The notes beneath the pieces were generated by a model. The model was not told the DNA's origin. It did not search any database and was given only the letters and a program-made list of their open reading frames with translations. Below are positions 8,207 through 17,138 of a DNA stretch of 64,000 nucleotides, one piece after another; the stretch's first letter is position 1, and every line of letters starts with the position of its first letter. The position numbers were made by a program, and so were the translations under genes. The stretch comes from Bacillota bacterium. GTDB taxonomy: Bacteria; Bacillota; Ch66. Location of the stretch: NCBI GenBank assembly GCA_013178045.1, contig JABLXP010000009.1:1-64000 (forward strand), given 5' to 3'.

Positions 8207-10491
8207 TGCAAAACGGTGTGCAGGGTCTGCTGTACATGGAACCTTCTGGGAGGATTTCTGAACGTGACAGGAGGCTTTTCACCATTTTTGCATGCCGTAT
8301 TGAGAGCATAGTTGCCCGGAAACAAATGGAAGAAAAAATAAGAAATTCCGAGCGGGAAAAGAAGATCATCCTGAACAGCCTAATGGAGCTCCTAGTTTTT
8401 CAGGACCCAGATCATCGGATTTTATGGGCTAACAGAGCTGCTGCGGAATACGCGGGCATGACACCTGAGGAGTTGGTTGGGCGAACTTGTTATGAGGCGA
8501 TGAGTCGGAGGGGTGTACCGTGTGAAGAATGCCCAGTGGCTAAGGTGTGGCAATCGGGTATGCCCGAGGAGGGTACTGTAGCCTTTCTGAGGGGCAGGCA
8601 GTTTTTTGTGATAGGCTATCCTGTGAAGAGCGAGACAGGAACGATTGAAGGCATAGTCGAAGTCTGTGTGGACATTACCGAGCGCATCCAGGCCGAAGAG
8701 GCGTTTCAGGCAGTCTTTAACAGCGTCCACGATGCCATCTTCCTACATCAACTGGACGGAACAATCATTGATGTAAACCAGAGAATGCTGCAAATCTATG
8801 GGGTAAGTTCGAAAGAAGAAGCTGTAAAATTGTCGATAATCAGGGATTATTCCAGTCCCAACAGTCCGGTGGATCAGCTGCAGCAATTATGGGAAAAAGC
8901 GATCTCTGGAGAGAGTTTGGTGTTTGAGTGGAAAGCCAGGCGCCCCGGCGATGGCTCGGTGTTTGATGCAGAGGTTGTTTTAAGAAAAATATCTGTCGCA
9001 GGCAAGGACGTGATCCTGGCCACTGTGCGTGACATTAGTGAACGCAAACGTGAAGTGGAGCTACTGAAGAGTCTTTTCACCTATTCCCCTATAGCGATGT
9101 ACATAGTCAGCGGGGGAAAGTTCCAGCTTGTAAACCCGGAATTTGAAAGGCTCTCAGGCTATCGCCAGGAAGAATTGATTGGAAGGGAATCATTGGGTCT
9201 CGTCTATCCAGAAGATAGGCAAATGGTAAAGGAAAACGCTGTTAAAATGCTGAAAGGGGAGATCGTTAAGCCGTATGAGTTTCGGATCATTACCAAACAG
9301 GGTGATATAAGATGGGTTCAGGAGACGGCTGCTTCCCTCTGGCATGCAGGCAGGCACGTAACTGTGGGGAACATGATAGATGTTACCGAGAAAAAGAATT
9401 TTGAGGAGAAACTGAAATATCTAAGTCTGCATGACCAACTGACAGGTCTTTACAACCGCGCTTATTACGAAGAGGAACTCGAACGCCTGAATGCCAGTCG
9501 TGAGTACCCGATTACGATCATAGTAGCTGACGTAAATGGACTGAAGTTGATTAACGATAGTATGGGACATGACAAAGGTGATCAGCTCTTGACTGCTTGT
9601 GCGCAGATCTTGAAGAAGGATTTCCGTGCTTCGGATATCCTCGCCAGAGTGGGAGGTGACGAGTTTGTTGCTATCCTGCCGCGTACCGATGAGAAAGCCG
9701 GTGCTGGTATCCTGGCGCGCCTCCGCTTGTCTATCGAAAGACACAACCAGGAGCACCCGGAATTGCCGCTGAACGTATCATTCGGCATAGCGACGGCCGA
9801 TGCTGCAGGACAACCCTTAAAAGAGACTTATAAGAAGGCAGACGACCTGATGTACCAGGAAAAACTTTATTTCAGCGCCAGCGCGCGGAGCAAGATCGTC
9901 GATGCGTTGTTAAGCGCGCTATCAGAAAGAGATTTCGTCACTGAAGGTCATACCAGGCGTGTACAGAAGTTGTGCCAGAAATTAGGCGAAAAACTCGGGC
10001 TTTCTGCGCAGCAGCTTGTGAACCTGTCCCTTCTGGCTCAAGTCCACGACCTGGGTAAAGTCGGGATACCGGATCAAATTCTATTTAAGCAAGGGCCTCT
10101 TACAGAAAGAGAATGGGAGGTAATGCGCAAACACTCGGAGAAAGGATATCGAATTGCCTTGTCGTCCCCGGATCTGGCAGGAATTGCAGATCTAATCCTA
10201 AAGCATCACGAAAAATGGGATGGTACCGGATACCCTCTAGGCCTGAAGGGAGAAGAAATACCAATCGAGTGCCGTATTCTGTCGATTGCTGATGCGTTTG
10301 ATGCTATGACGACCGGCAGGCCATACTGTGGGGCCAAGACAGTAGAGGAAGCGCTGGAGGAGATTCGACGGTGTGCCGGTACGCAGTTTGAGCCGGCACT
10401 GGTGGAGGCATTCATAGATATGATCGCTGGGGCCAAAAAAGAGCATGCCTTAGAGCAAAATTCCAAAAGCGAAAATTGGCGTAGGGCTTAG
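8206..10491 (+). CDS. GAF(partial)-PAS-PAS-PAS-GGDEF-HD-GYP c-di-GMP signalling protein
   Basis: The 761-residue frame contains the end of a GAF domain (1-45), then three PAS domains (about 50-165, 165-285 and 285-405). These are followed by a GGDEF domain with an intact GGDEF motif at 483-487 and an HD-GYP domain (about 570-740). The HD pair is at 614-615 and HHEKWDGTGYP starts near 667. PAS1 has a Cys-rich loop (RGVPCEECPV). Both cyclase and phosphodiesterase signatures are intact, so it could make and break c-di-GMP. Its ATG overlaps the upstream TAA (TAATG), so it may be expressed by coupling even though the gene is split. No membrane segment is visible. Confidence 0.8.
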   Translation: MQNGVQGLLYMEPSGRISERDRRLFTIFACRIESIVARKQMEEKIRNSEREKKIILNSLMELLVFQDPDHRILWANRAAAEYAGMTPEELVGRTCYEAMSRRGVPCEECPVAKVWQSGMPEEGTVAFLRGRQFFVIGYPVKSETGTIEGIVEVCVDITERIQAEEAFQAVFNSVHDAIFLHQLDGTIIDVNQRMLQIYGVSSKEEAVKLSIIRDYSSPNSPVDQLQQLWEKAISGESLVFEWKARRPGDGSVFDAEVVLRKISVAGKDVILATVRDISERKREVELLKSLFTYSPIAMYIVSGGKFQLVNPEFERLSGYRQEELIGRESLGLVYPEDRQMVKENAVKMLKGEIVKPYEFRIITKQGDIRWVQETAASLWHAGRHVTVGNMIDVTEKKNFEEKLKYLSLHDQLTGLYNRAYYEEELERLNASREYPITIIVADVNGLKLINDSMGHDKGDQLLTACAQILKKDFRASDILARVGGDEFVAILPRTDEKAGAGILARLRLSIERHNQEHPELPLNVSFGIATADAAGQPLKETYKKADDLMYQEKLYFSASARSKIVDALLSALSERDFVTEGHTRRVQKLCQKLGEKLGLSAQQLVNLSLLAQVHDLGKVGIPDQILFKQGPLTEREWEVMRKHSEKGYRIALSSPDLAGIADLILKHHEKWDGTGYPLGLKGEEIPIECRILSIADAFDAMTTGRPYCGAKTVEEALEEIRRCAGTQFEPALVEAFIDMIAGAKKEHALEQNSKSENWRRA

Positions 10492-10542
10492 AGCACTACC
10501 CGGCGGGAAATAGAGATGGGAATTTGATGGAGGCTTCGTTTA

Positions 10543-10673
10543 TTGAATATGCACGGACTTCTACGGCAAGCTAACAAAGCAACACTTCTTTTGAGTTTTT
10601 ATGCATTGACTTTAATCATGTGGGCATATATCTTGCCTGCAGTTGCTACTGCAATACTTGCCCTTTTTTTTGG
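10543..10673 (+). pseudogene. Membrane N-terminus cut off from the next gene by a T8 frameshift
   Basis: The frame starting at 10543 encodes about 43 residues of hydrophobic helices (LLLSFYALTLIMWAYILPAV). In the T8 run at 10664-10671 the sensible frame switches to that of the downstream HD-GYP protein, which continues with more membrane helices (LVITCAMRWGLRGG). Removing one T would join them. This is likely the true start of the protein below. Confidence 0.5.
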
Positions 10674-12859
10674 TTATCACCTGTGCCATGCGATGGGGAT
10701 TAAGAGGTGGCACAGTGTCGGCCATTTGGTCTACCGGTGTGATGCTGGTTTCCTTCTACTCTCCTCAATATTCGACCACCCGGGGTTTAATATTTGGTTT
10801 ATTGGCGTATTTCGTTATAGGCATTGGACTGGGCAAAGTTATTGATATAATGCGAAACCAGCAATTGCAGCTTCAGGAGAGTGAGAGTCGCTATCGCAGT
10901 CTGTTTGAGAAGGCCAACGACGCTATTCTCATCTTGAATGCAGAAGGTCGCATCCGGGACTGCAACCCGGCTGCCTGTGCTATGTTGGGATACAGCCGGG
11001 AGGAGATGCTCACCAAGGATCTCCGAGACCTCATCACGCCTGAGGACTTGGCTAACCTGGATTTGAAGATTGGCCAGGTGCTAAAAGGGGAGCCTCTATC
11101 CGTGGAGCGAAAGCTGCGACGCAAAGACGGGACTCTGGTGATTACAGATGCAAGCATCTCAAAACTGGAAAGCGATTTGCTTTTGGGTATAGCTCACGAC
11201 ATCACCCAGCGCAAGGAGACCGAGATTCAAATCCAGGAGCAGTTGCAAATCCTTAATGCTTTGTATACCGGAGCACGGAGGCTTTCTGAAAGTCTGGACT
11301 TAAAGGTAGTAGCTTATGAAATCACTCGCACCTGCGTGGAGGACTTTGGCGCTTCTTTAGCCTGGCTGGGTCGCGCAGAACCCAATGGCCAGGTGAAAAT
11401 TCTAGTTCAGTATCCCGCGGAGCACCCCTACCCCCGTGATATCACTGTGCGCTGGGACGATACCCCACAAGGGCAGGGACCCACAGGAAGAGCTATTCGC
11501 CGTGGCATACTTCAGGTTACTGAGGACATTGCCACTGACCTCCGCTTTGCATCTTGGCGTGAGACTGCTTTACAAAAAGCACGATTTTGCACTTCTGCTG
11601 CTTTTCCGTTGGTAAGCCGGGGGCACACCTTTGGTGCGCTCAATCTGTACAGTGACCAGTCTGGCTTTTTCAATCCGAAGCGCCTGGAGATGTTTCAGGC
11701 CTTTGCTCACCAAGCTGCATCGGCTTTAGAGAACGCTCGCCTTTTTGAAGAGGCTCAGCGCCGTCTACAGCGCATCCAGGCTCTGCGCAATATTGATATG
11801 GCTATCACCGGAAGCTTAGATCCGCGTGTCACTTTCAGTGTGGCTTTGGATGAGATCACCCGTCAGTTAGATATTGATGCTGCTTCTATTCTTAAATTCA
11901 ATCCTTACTCTCAGACTTTAGAATATGCTGCTGGGCGCGGCTTTCGCACCCGCACAATTGAGAAAACCAACCTGCGGTTAGGCGAGGGTCTTGCGGGGCG
12001 TGCTGTGCTGGAACAGCGTACTATCTATGTTTCCAGTCTTTCTGAAATTAGCGAGTTCACCCGAAAAGGTCTTTTCGCTGTAGAAAACTTTACTGCTTAT
12101 TATGCGGTACCCCTCATTGCCAAGGGCCGTGTGCTTGGAGTCTTGGAAATCTTTTCCCGTTTACCGATTGAAGACAATAGTGAATGGCTGGAGTTTCTGG
12201 AAACCTTAGCTGGCCAGACAGCGATTGCGATTGATAATGCTGAACTTTTTCACAAACTGGAGCGCTCAAACACTGAAATTATCCAAGCCTACGATGCTAC
12301 TATCGAAGCGCTTTCCTACGCTCTTGATCTTAAGGACAAAGAAACTGAGGGGCACAGCCGACGGGTGACACAGTTGACTCTGCGCATTGCCAGGGAAATG
12401 GGGATAAAGGATGAAGAGCTACTCCATATTAGGCGCGGGGCACTGCTCCATGATATCGGTAAAATGGGTATCCCAGATTCTATCCTCCTTAAGGCTGGAA
12501 AGCTTACTGATGAAGAATGGGAGATTATGCAAAAACACCCAATGTACGCTTACCAGATGCTTTCGCGCATTGAGTATCTGCGCCCGGCTTTGGATATTCC
12601 TTACTGCCATCATGAGAAATGGGACGGAACAGGTTATCCACGAGGCTTAAAGGGCGAGGAGATTCCCCTGGCGGCCCGGATTTTTGCTGTGGTGGATGTT
12701 TTTGATGCTTTAACAAATGATCGTCCTTACCGGAAAGCGTGGCCGAAGGAAAAAGTGCTTGCAGAGCTCCACGAGCAAAGCGGAAAGCACTTTGACTCCC
12801 GGGTAATAGAAGTATTTTTATCCCTTGCGGAGAAAAATCTTCTTTTTGAGGAAGAGTAG
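10643..12859 (+). CDS. Membrane-anchored PAS-GAF-GAF-HD-GYP protein
   Basis: As drawn from the TTG at 10643 the protein is 738 residues: hydrophobic N-terminus (about 1-70), PAS (about 80-195), two GAF domains (about 205-370 and 375-545) and a C-terminal HD-GYP domain. The HD pair lies at 603-604 (LLHDIGKMGIP) and is followed by HHEKWDGTGYPRGLKGEEIP, so it should be an active c-di-GMP phosphodiesterase. It has no GGDEF domain. The TTG lacks a good ribosome site, and the natural N-terminus is probably the fragment starting at 10543, separated by a T8 tract. Confidence 0.8.
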   Translation: MLLQYLPFFLVITCAMRWGLRGGTVSAIWSTGVMLVSFYSPQYSTTRGLIFGLLAYFVIGIGLGKVIDIMRNQQLQLQESESRYRSLFEKANDAILILNAEGRIRDCNPAACAMLGYSREEMLTKDLRDLITPEDLANLDLKIGQVLKGEPLSVERKLRRKDGTLVITDASISKLESDLLLGIAHDITQRKETEIQIQEQLQILNALYTGARRLSESLDLKVVAYEITRTCVEDFGASLAWLGRAEPNGQVKILVQYPAEHPYPRDITVRWDDTPQGQGPTGRAIRRGILQVTEDIATDLRFASWRETALQKARFCTSAAFPLVSRGHTFGALNLYSDQSGFFNPKRLEMFQAFAHQAASALENARLFEEAQRRLQRIQALRNIDMAITGSLDPRVTFSVALDEITRQLDIDAASILKFNPYSQTLEYAAGRGFRTRTIEKTNLRLGEGLAGRAVLEQRTIYVSSLSEISEFTRKGLFAVENFTAYYAVPLIAKGRVLGVLEIFSRLPIEDNSEWLEFLETLAGQTAIAIDNAELFHKLERSNTEIIQAYDATIEALSYALDLKDKETEGHSRRVTQLTLRIAREMGIKDEELLHIRRGALLHDIGKMGIPDSILLKAGKLTDEEWEIMQKHPMYAYQMLSRIEYLRPALDIPYCHHEKWDGTGYPRGLKGEEIPLAARIFAVVDVFDALTNDRPYRKAWPKEKVLAELHEQSGKHFDSRVIEVFLSLAEKNLLFEEE

Positions 12860-12904
12860 CTTATGGCTGAAAGAAGCAATCACTTCCCTGTGCGAGGAAC
12901 ACGA

Positions 12905-13122
12905 CTATGAATAGCTCACCCGAGGGACGAAGTGCGGGAGGCGTACAAGTCTTTCTTTGCCCTCAAGAAAAGGGGCATCACCCAGCATCAGGCTCCCGGC
13001 TTCCGCTGGAAGGGACAAACCTCCTGGGGTGGCACGGTGTCGCTGAACCGAAGCACAGGGATAGAACTCTGTGCGTATCCACTTGAGGATGCCCCTCAAT
13101 TCATCGAGGGGAGGACGTCACC
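12905..13122 (+). mobile_element. Possible IS605/TnpB-type remnant
   Basis: A frame with EVREAYKSFFALKKRG and APGFRWKGQ resembles the N-terminal part of TnpB/OrfB proteins of the IS200/IS605 family. It is followed directly by hairpins typical of the 3' end of such elements: GCACAG (13053) with CTGTGC (13069), and CCCCTC (13092) with GAGGGG (13106), then GAGGACGTCA. The middle of the gene is missing. The match is by eye only. Confidence 0.4.
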
Positions 13123-13217
13123 GCAGCACAAGTTGCTCTATTTTTTTTGAAACAGGCTTATAATCAATATTTATGGGGATTTACAAGGCTATAAAAAAGA
13201 GGTTGGGAGGGATAATT

Positions 13218-13589
13218 TTGAATGTTCTCGTCGAGAAAAAGATCGAACGTTATGAAAATTTACTGAGAGAAATTTGGGCTGCGTCAGAGAAGTACCTAGG
13301 GGCGTTTTCTGTGAAACTTTTAGTGGAAAGGATTGTGTGGGAACTTTCTACGGAGTATAGGGAAATAGAACTGCTGCACTACGATGAGGGTAAGATATCG
13401 TGCGTAGAGATAGCGGCCAGTTTAAAGAAAAACCCAGACTTGCCGGTCGATGATATGTTTATGAAGTTTATTACCAGGTATGTAGAAATTCTAGCCAGGC
13501 TCATTGGTCATGAAAAAACAGAAAAAATAGCAAAGAAACTAGACGAAGATTTCGGAGATATTTCACTTAAGCGCTTAAGGGAGGAATAA
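13218..13589 (+). CDS. Small hypothetical protein in the kaiC-like operon
   Basis: About 123 residues, mostly helical and charged (VEKKIERYENLLREIWAASEKYL). I chose the TTG at 13218, which has GGGAGGG 6 nt upstream, over an in-frame ATG at 13173. It ends 3 nt before the KaiC-like gene, so the two are surely co-transcribed. The family is not recognised. It could be an adaptor for the ATPase. Confidence 0.65.
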   Translation: MNVLVEKKIERYENLLREIWAASEKYLGAFSVKLLVERIVWELSTEYREIELLHYDEGKISCVEIAASLKKNPDLPVDDMFMKFITRYVEILARLIGHEKTEKIAKKLDEDFGDISLKRLREE

Positions 13590-13592
13590 GAG

Positions 13593-14996
13593 TTGGATAA
13601 ATTGACAACAGGCATAAAGAATCTTGATGGTATTCTTGCCGGTGGCATACCTTTATATTCACTGAACATCGTTTCTGGTTCTCCAGGTAGTGGAAAAACG
13701 ATATTTGTACAAAACATTATATTTAACAACGCGAGGAACGGCCTCAAAAGTTTATACCTGACCACTATATCTGAATCACAATTCAAGATGGTAAGGCATT
13801 TGCAGAAGTTTGAGTTTTTTTCGGACGATTTCCTGGGGGACAAGTTTATTTACGGTGATCTGGGAGCTGTTCTGCGCGAACAAGGCACGGATAAGGTTCT
13901 GGGATACCTGACTGAAATGATTAAAAGACATCAACCGAATATAGTTGTAATCGATAGTTTCAAGGCTATAAGAGACATCTTTCCGGACGAGAAAACTTTT
14001 AAGGCTTTTGTTTTTGATCTGGCTGCTGCTTTATCGATATGGGAGGTTACTGTATTTCTCGTAGGCGAGTATGAAGAAAAAGAACTGACACTCTTAAGTG
14101 AATTTGCCATTGCTGATGGAATTTTTCACCTTTACGGGCATGAAGAAAAACGGTTCCAAAAAAGGTATTTGCGTATTCTGAAGATGAGAGGGACTAATTT
14201 TGAACAGGGGGAACACCTGTTTCAAATTAGTCCTGCGGGAATAGAAATCTACCCGAGGATAAAACTGGAGGGTAAAGAACTCCAGTATGAGGTCAGGACG
14301 GGGAAAAGAGGATTCGGAATCACAGGCTTGGATGAAATGCTGAGTGGTGGTTTAACAGAAGGGACTATTACACTCATTTCTGGTGGTACAGGCACGGGAA
14401 AAACTGCGTTTGCTCTTAAATTCTTACTTGAGGGGGCTGAAAAAGGCGAAAAGGGACTATTTATATCTTTTGAAGAGCCTGTTGCTCAACTTCAGGATAA
14501 CGCTCGTCATTTGGGATGGGAGCTGGATAGATATCTAGAAGATGGTCGACTCGATATCAAGTTTATTTCTCCTATAGAACTGGACGTAGATAAGCACGCT
14601 TTTGAAATACTGGATATGGTTCAGGAAAATAAGGTGGAAAGGTTTGTCATCGACAGCATATCTTCTTTTGAAAGTAGCGTTTCTGATATACAAAAGTATA
14701 AAGATTATCTCTGGGCGATAGGACAGCAGCTCAAAAGGCGGCATATCACTACCATATTCACGGTACTAAACGAAGACCTTTTTTCACCGGTAGTAGTAAG
14801 TAAAGCTCAAATATCTTTAATGGCTGATAATATAATCATTCTGCGTTACGTGGAAGATAATTCAAGCGTTAAAAAAGTTGTTGGAGTCCTTAAAACCCGT
14901 GGAACCAACCACAACAAGAACCTTAAGGAGTATGAGATTACCCCGAATGGAATAAATATTCTTGGCAAATTAGAAATAGAAAATATGCTGAGATGA
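13593..14996 (+). CDS. KaiC-like double-domain RecA ATPase
   Basis: The 467-residue protein has two KaiC/RecA domains. The first has a Walker A near residues 28-36 (SGSPGSGKT) and Walker B IVVIDS. The second has a Walker A near 263-271 (SGGTGTGKT) with the FISFEEP catalytic glutamate pair. In domain 1 the matching position reads TISES, so its paired glutamates are not conserved. Outside cyanobacteria such proteins act as signalling or regulatory ATPases rather than clocks. No kaiA or kaiB is nearby. The TTG start follows GGGAGGAAT. The next gene, 11 nt downstream, is a GGDEF cyclase. Confidence 0.8.
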   Translation: MDKLTTGIKNLDGILAGGIPLYSLNIVSGSPGSGKTIFVQNIIFNNARNGLKSLYLTTISESQFKMVRHLQKFEFFSDDFLGDKFIYGDLGAVLREQGTDKVLGYLTEMIKRHQPNIVVIDSFKAIRDIFPDEKTFKAFVFDLAAALSIWEVTVFLVGEYEEKELTLLSEFAIADGIFHLYGHEEKRFQKRYLRILKMRGTNFEQGEHLFQISPAGIEIYPRIKLEGKELQYEVRTGKRGFGITGLDEMLSGGLTEGTITLISGGTGTGKTAFALKFLLEGAEKGEKGLFISFEEPVAQLQDNARHLGWELDRYLEDGRLDIKFISPIELDVDKHAFEILDMVQENKVERFVIDSISSFESSVSDIQKYKDYLWAIGQQLKRRHITTIFTVLNEDLFSPVVVSKAQISLMADNIIILRYVEDNSSVKKVVGVLKTRGTNHNKNLKEYEITPNGINILGKLEIENMLR

Positions 14997-15007
14997 GGTG
15001 CTACTAA

Positions 15008-16423
15008 ATGCCAACAAACCTGTTGCTCAGTATATCGGTAAAATACTGGCAGGATTTTCAGGATACGCTGGCCAAGGTCATGGATGCAAATATTTACATC
15101 TTTGATGCAAAAGGTGGCTCTTTTTCCCGATTCAGTCGGCCCGTTGAATTATGCCAGGAGTTAAACAAAGAAGGAAAGATCTGTAACGAAAAGTGCATCT
15201 GTTTTTACAAGTCCGTTCTTGGTTCATTAGAAGATAAAGGTATGTTTACCTGTCCTTACGGGGTTAGACTTTATATGTACCGGTTGGGCACCTATGCCCA
15301 AAATATGGGGTTCCTTGTTATTACTCCTACCAGGATCAGAACCCAAGTGGGAAGCGAGGAAGAAAATACATTTATCACCAAAGCACACAGTATTTACCAG
15401 ACGATCAATGAGGTTCTTAAGGCTATCCTGGAAAACAATCTGTTAGGATTACGGAGGCTTGAACTGAACAGCATTTACGAAATCAGCCGCCTGTTAGCTT
15501 CCACCGTTGAACTGGACAAGGTTCTAGACCTCATAACAAATTCGTTGATCATAATTTACAAGGTCGATCTATGTTTTGTCGGCCTTCGCGAGAATGATAA
15601 AATCAGGATAGCACAAGCTAAAGGTGAATACGGCCACCTTTTGATTGGGAAAGAATGGCCAATGGTTCAGCCGTTGATTGAGCAGGTTTTTTCAAAAGTT
15701 GAGCCCTCATCTCTGAGTATTGAGAAATTAATGACTCTACCAGGTTTCACCAGTTTAGAGATTGCTCCCGGAAAGGAAATCATGATTTACCCCCTCTGGA
15801 CTGCTTTGGGTGCTGTCGGGCTACTAGGTATAGTGCTCCCTGTTTTCATGGATGACAACGGTAGCAGGAACCTGCAGATATATGTAAACTTCGCCGCGGT
15901 AGCCCTGGCTAACGCGAAGCTTATACTCCGCCTGGAAAGAGAAGCTGAAACTGATTTCATGACAGGTTTCTTTAATAAGCGTTCTCTTCGGAACATACTG
16001 GTTGCTGAACTTGAGAAGACAGTCAGGTATGGTATCCCTTTGTCGGTTATTTTTATGGATATTGATGACTTCAAGACTTACAATGATACTTTTGGCCACA
16101 TGGCCGGCGACATAGTATTGCAGAAAACGGCGGAGATAATAAAAAACTCCATCAGGACTGTGGATATTGCGAGCCGCTACGGAGGTGAGGAGTTTGTAAT
16201 TATTCTTCCAGGGACAAAAGGAGAAGGTGCTATAGCGGTGGCGGAAAGAATACGGAGATCTATAGAACTTTACCCTTTCCCACACCGCCAAGTTACTGCA
16301 AGCTTGGGTATAACCTCAGCGAAAAACAGTGATTCTGTTGATTCTTTGCTTGGAAGGGCAGATCGGTCCTTATATCAGGCGAAGAGACAAGGGAAAAACT
16401 GCTTCTATTTGGACCTATCATAA
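15008..16423 (+). CDS. PocR-GAF-GGDEF diguanylate cyclase
   Basis: Residues 1-145 match the PocR ligand-binding domain, with cysteines in LCQEL, KICNEKCICFY and FTCPYG. A GAF-like domain follows (about 150-305). The C-terminal third is a GGDEF domain with the active motif RYGGEEF. The protein should make c-di-GMP in response to a ligand bound by the N-terminal domains. It is third in an operon with the KaiC-like ATPase. This suggests ATPase-controlled cyclase activity, which is inference. Confidence 0.82.
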   Translation: MPTNLLLSISVKYWQDFQDTLAKVMDANIYIFDAKGGSFSRFSRPVELCQELNKEGKICNEKCICFYKSVLGSLEDKGMFTCPYGVRLYMYRLGTYAQNMGFLVITPTRIRTQVGSEEENTFITKAHSIYQTINEVLKAILENNLLGLRRLELNSIYEISRLLASTVELDKVLDLITNSLIIIYKVDLCFVGLRENDKIRIAQAKGEYGHLLIGKEWPMVQPLIEQVFSKVEPSSLSIEKLMTLPGFTSLEIAPGKEIMIYPLWTALGAVGLLGIVLPVFMDDNGSRNLQIYVNFAAVALANAKLILRLEREAETDFMTGFFNKRSLRNILVAELEKTVRYGIPLSVIFMDIDDFKTYNDTFGHMAGDIVLQKTAEIIKNSIRTVDIASRYGGEEFVIILPGTKGEGAIAVAERIRRSIELYPFPHRQVTASLGITSAKNSDSVDSLLGRADRSLYQAKRQGKNCFYLDLS

Positions 16424-17033
16424 TAGAATTTCCTACAATTGCTTGAATACGGACCCAGGTCAAGCGCGTTATAAGGTTTCCCAGATTGAAACGTCAAAGG
16501 CGTTATTGACGCGGTTGTTAGAATCGAGGTAAGAGCCAAGGACGATAGGCAACCTGTTTTATGTTTGTTTTACTGTTATAATGCGTACTGACAGTTTGCT
16601 GTATGAAGAAATTTGCCTAAAGAAGGACAAAACAAATTTTTGTAGAATAATTTGTTAAATACATGAATCCGTGAACTAATAACACAAAAATGCTCGATAA
16701 AAAGAGGAAAATATCATAATATTGAAAAAAACCAAATTATCTCCTTTTTGCGGATATGCTTATGATGGCTAATCACGTCTTTATAAATGTTGAGATAGGA
16801 AGGAATGAGTAAGAGATGAAATTGCAGGAATACGCCAATAGAACATATGTTCTGGGGGGGCATTATATGTAAATGATTCCAATATCTGGCAGCATTTTAT
16901 TTCCCTTATTTACACGAGATGGGTTTTGTCTTGCAAAAAAACCTTTATGGTGTGTCTAACCTTCCGAATTGCCTACGCAAGGTTTTCCTTCCTTTTTTCC
17001 CCAGTTGCTGACGGAGTACATCATAATCAAATT
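16424..17033. other. Long AT-rich intergenic stretch
   Basis: About 600 nt without a supported gene. I looked for the conserved c-di-GMP riboswitch core and did not find it. There is a GTTATAAT near 16574 without a good -35. Short frames here look random. Confidence 0.4.
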
Positions 17034-17062
17034 TTGTCCACCCGCTTGTTTAGACATATAAT
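17034..17062 (+). promoter_or_regulatory. Promoter of the partner-switching operon
   Basis: TTGTCC at 17034 and TATAAT at 17057 have 17-nt spacing. It lies 77 nt before the HD-GYP gene start. Confidence 0.55.
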
Positions 17063-17138
17063 CCCGCTAATTTATTCCAGAGAGCTTAAATTCTAATGGA
17101 GAAAAAAGAAAAAGTTAAAAGAGGGGCGGTATGTATCA

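Noticed and set aside
16424-17138. A c-di-GMP riboswitch in the long gap before the HD-GYP operon
   Set aside because: I could not find the conserved core or a matching fold by eye.
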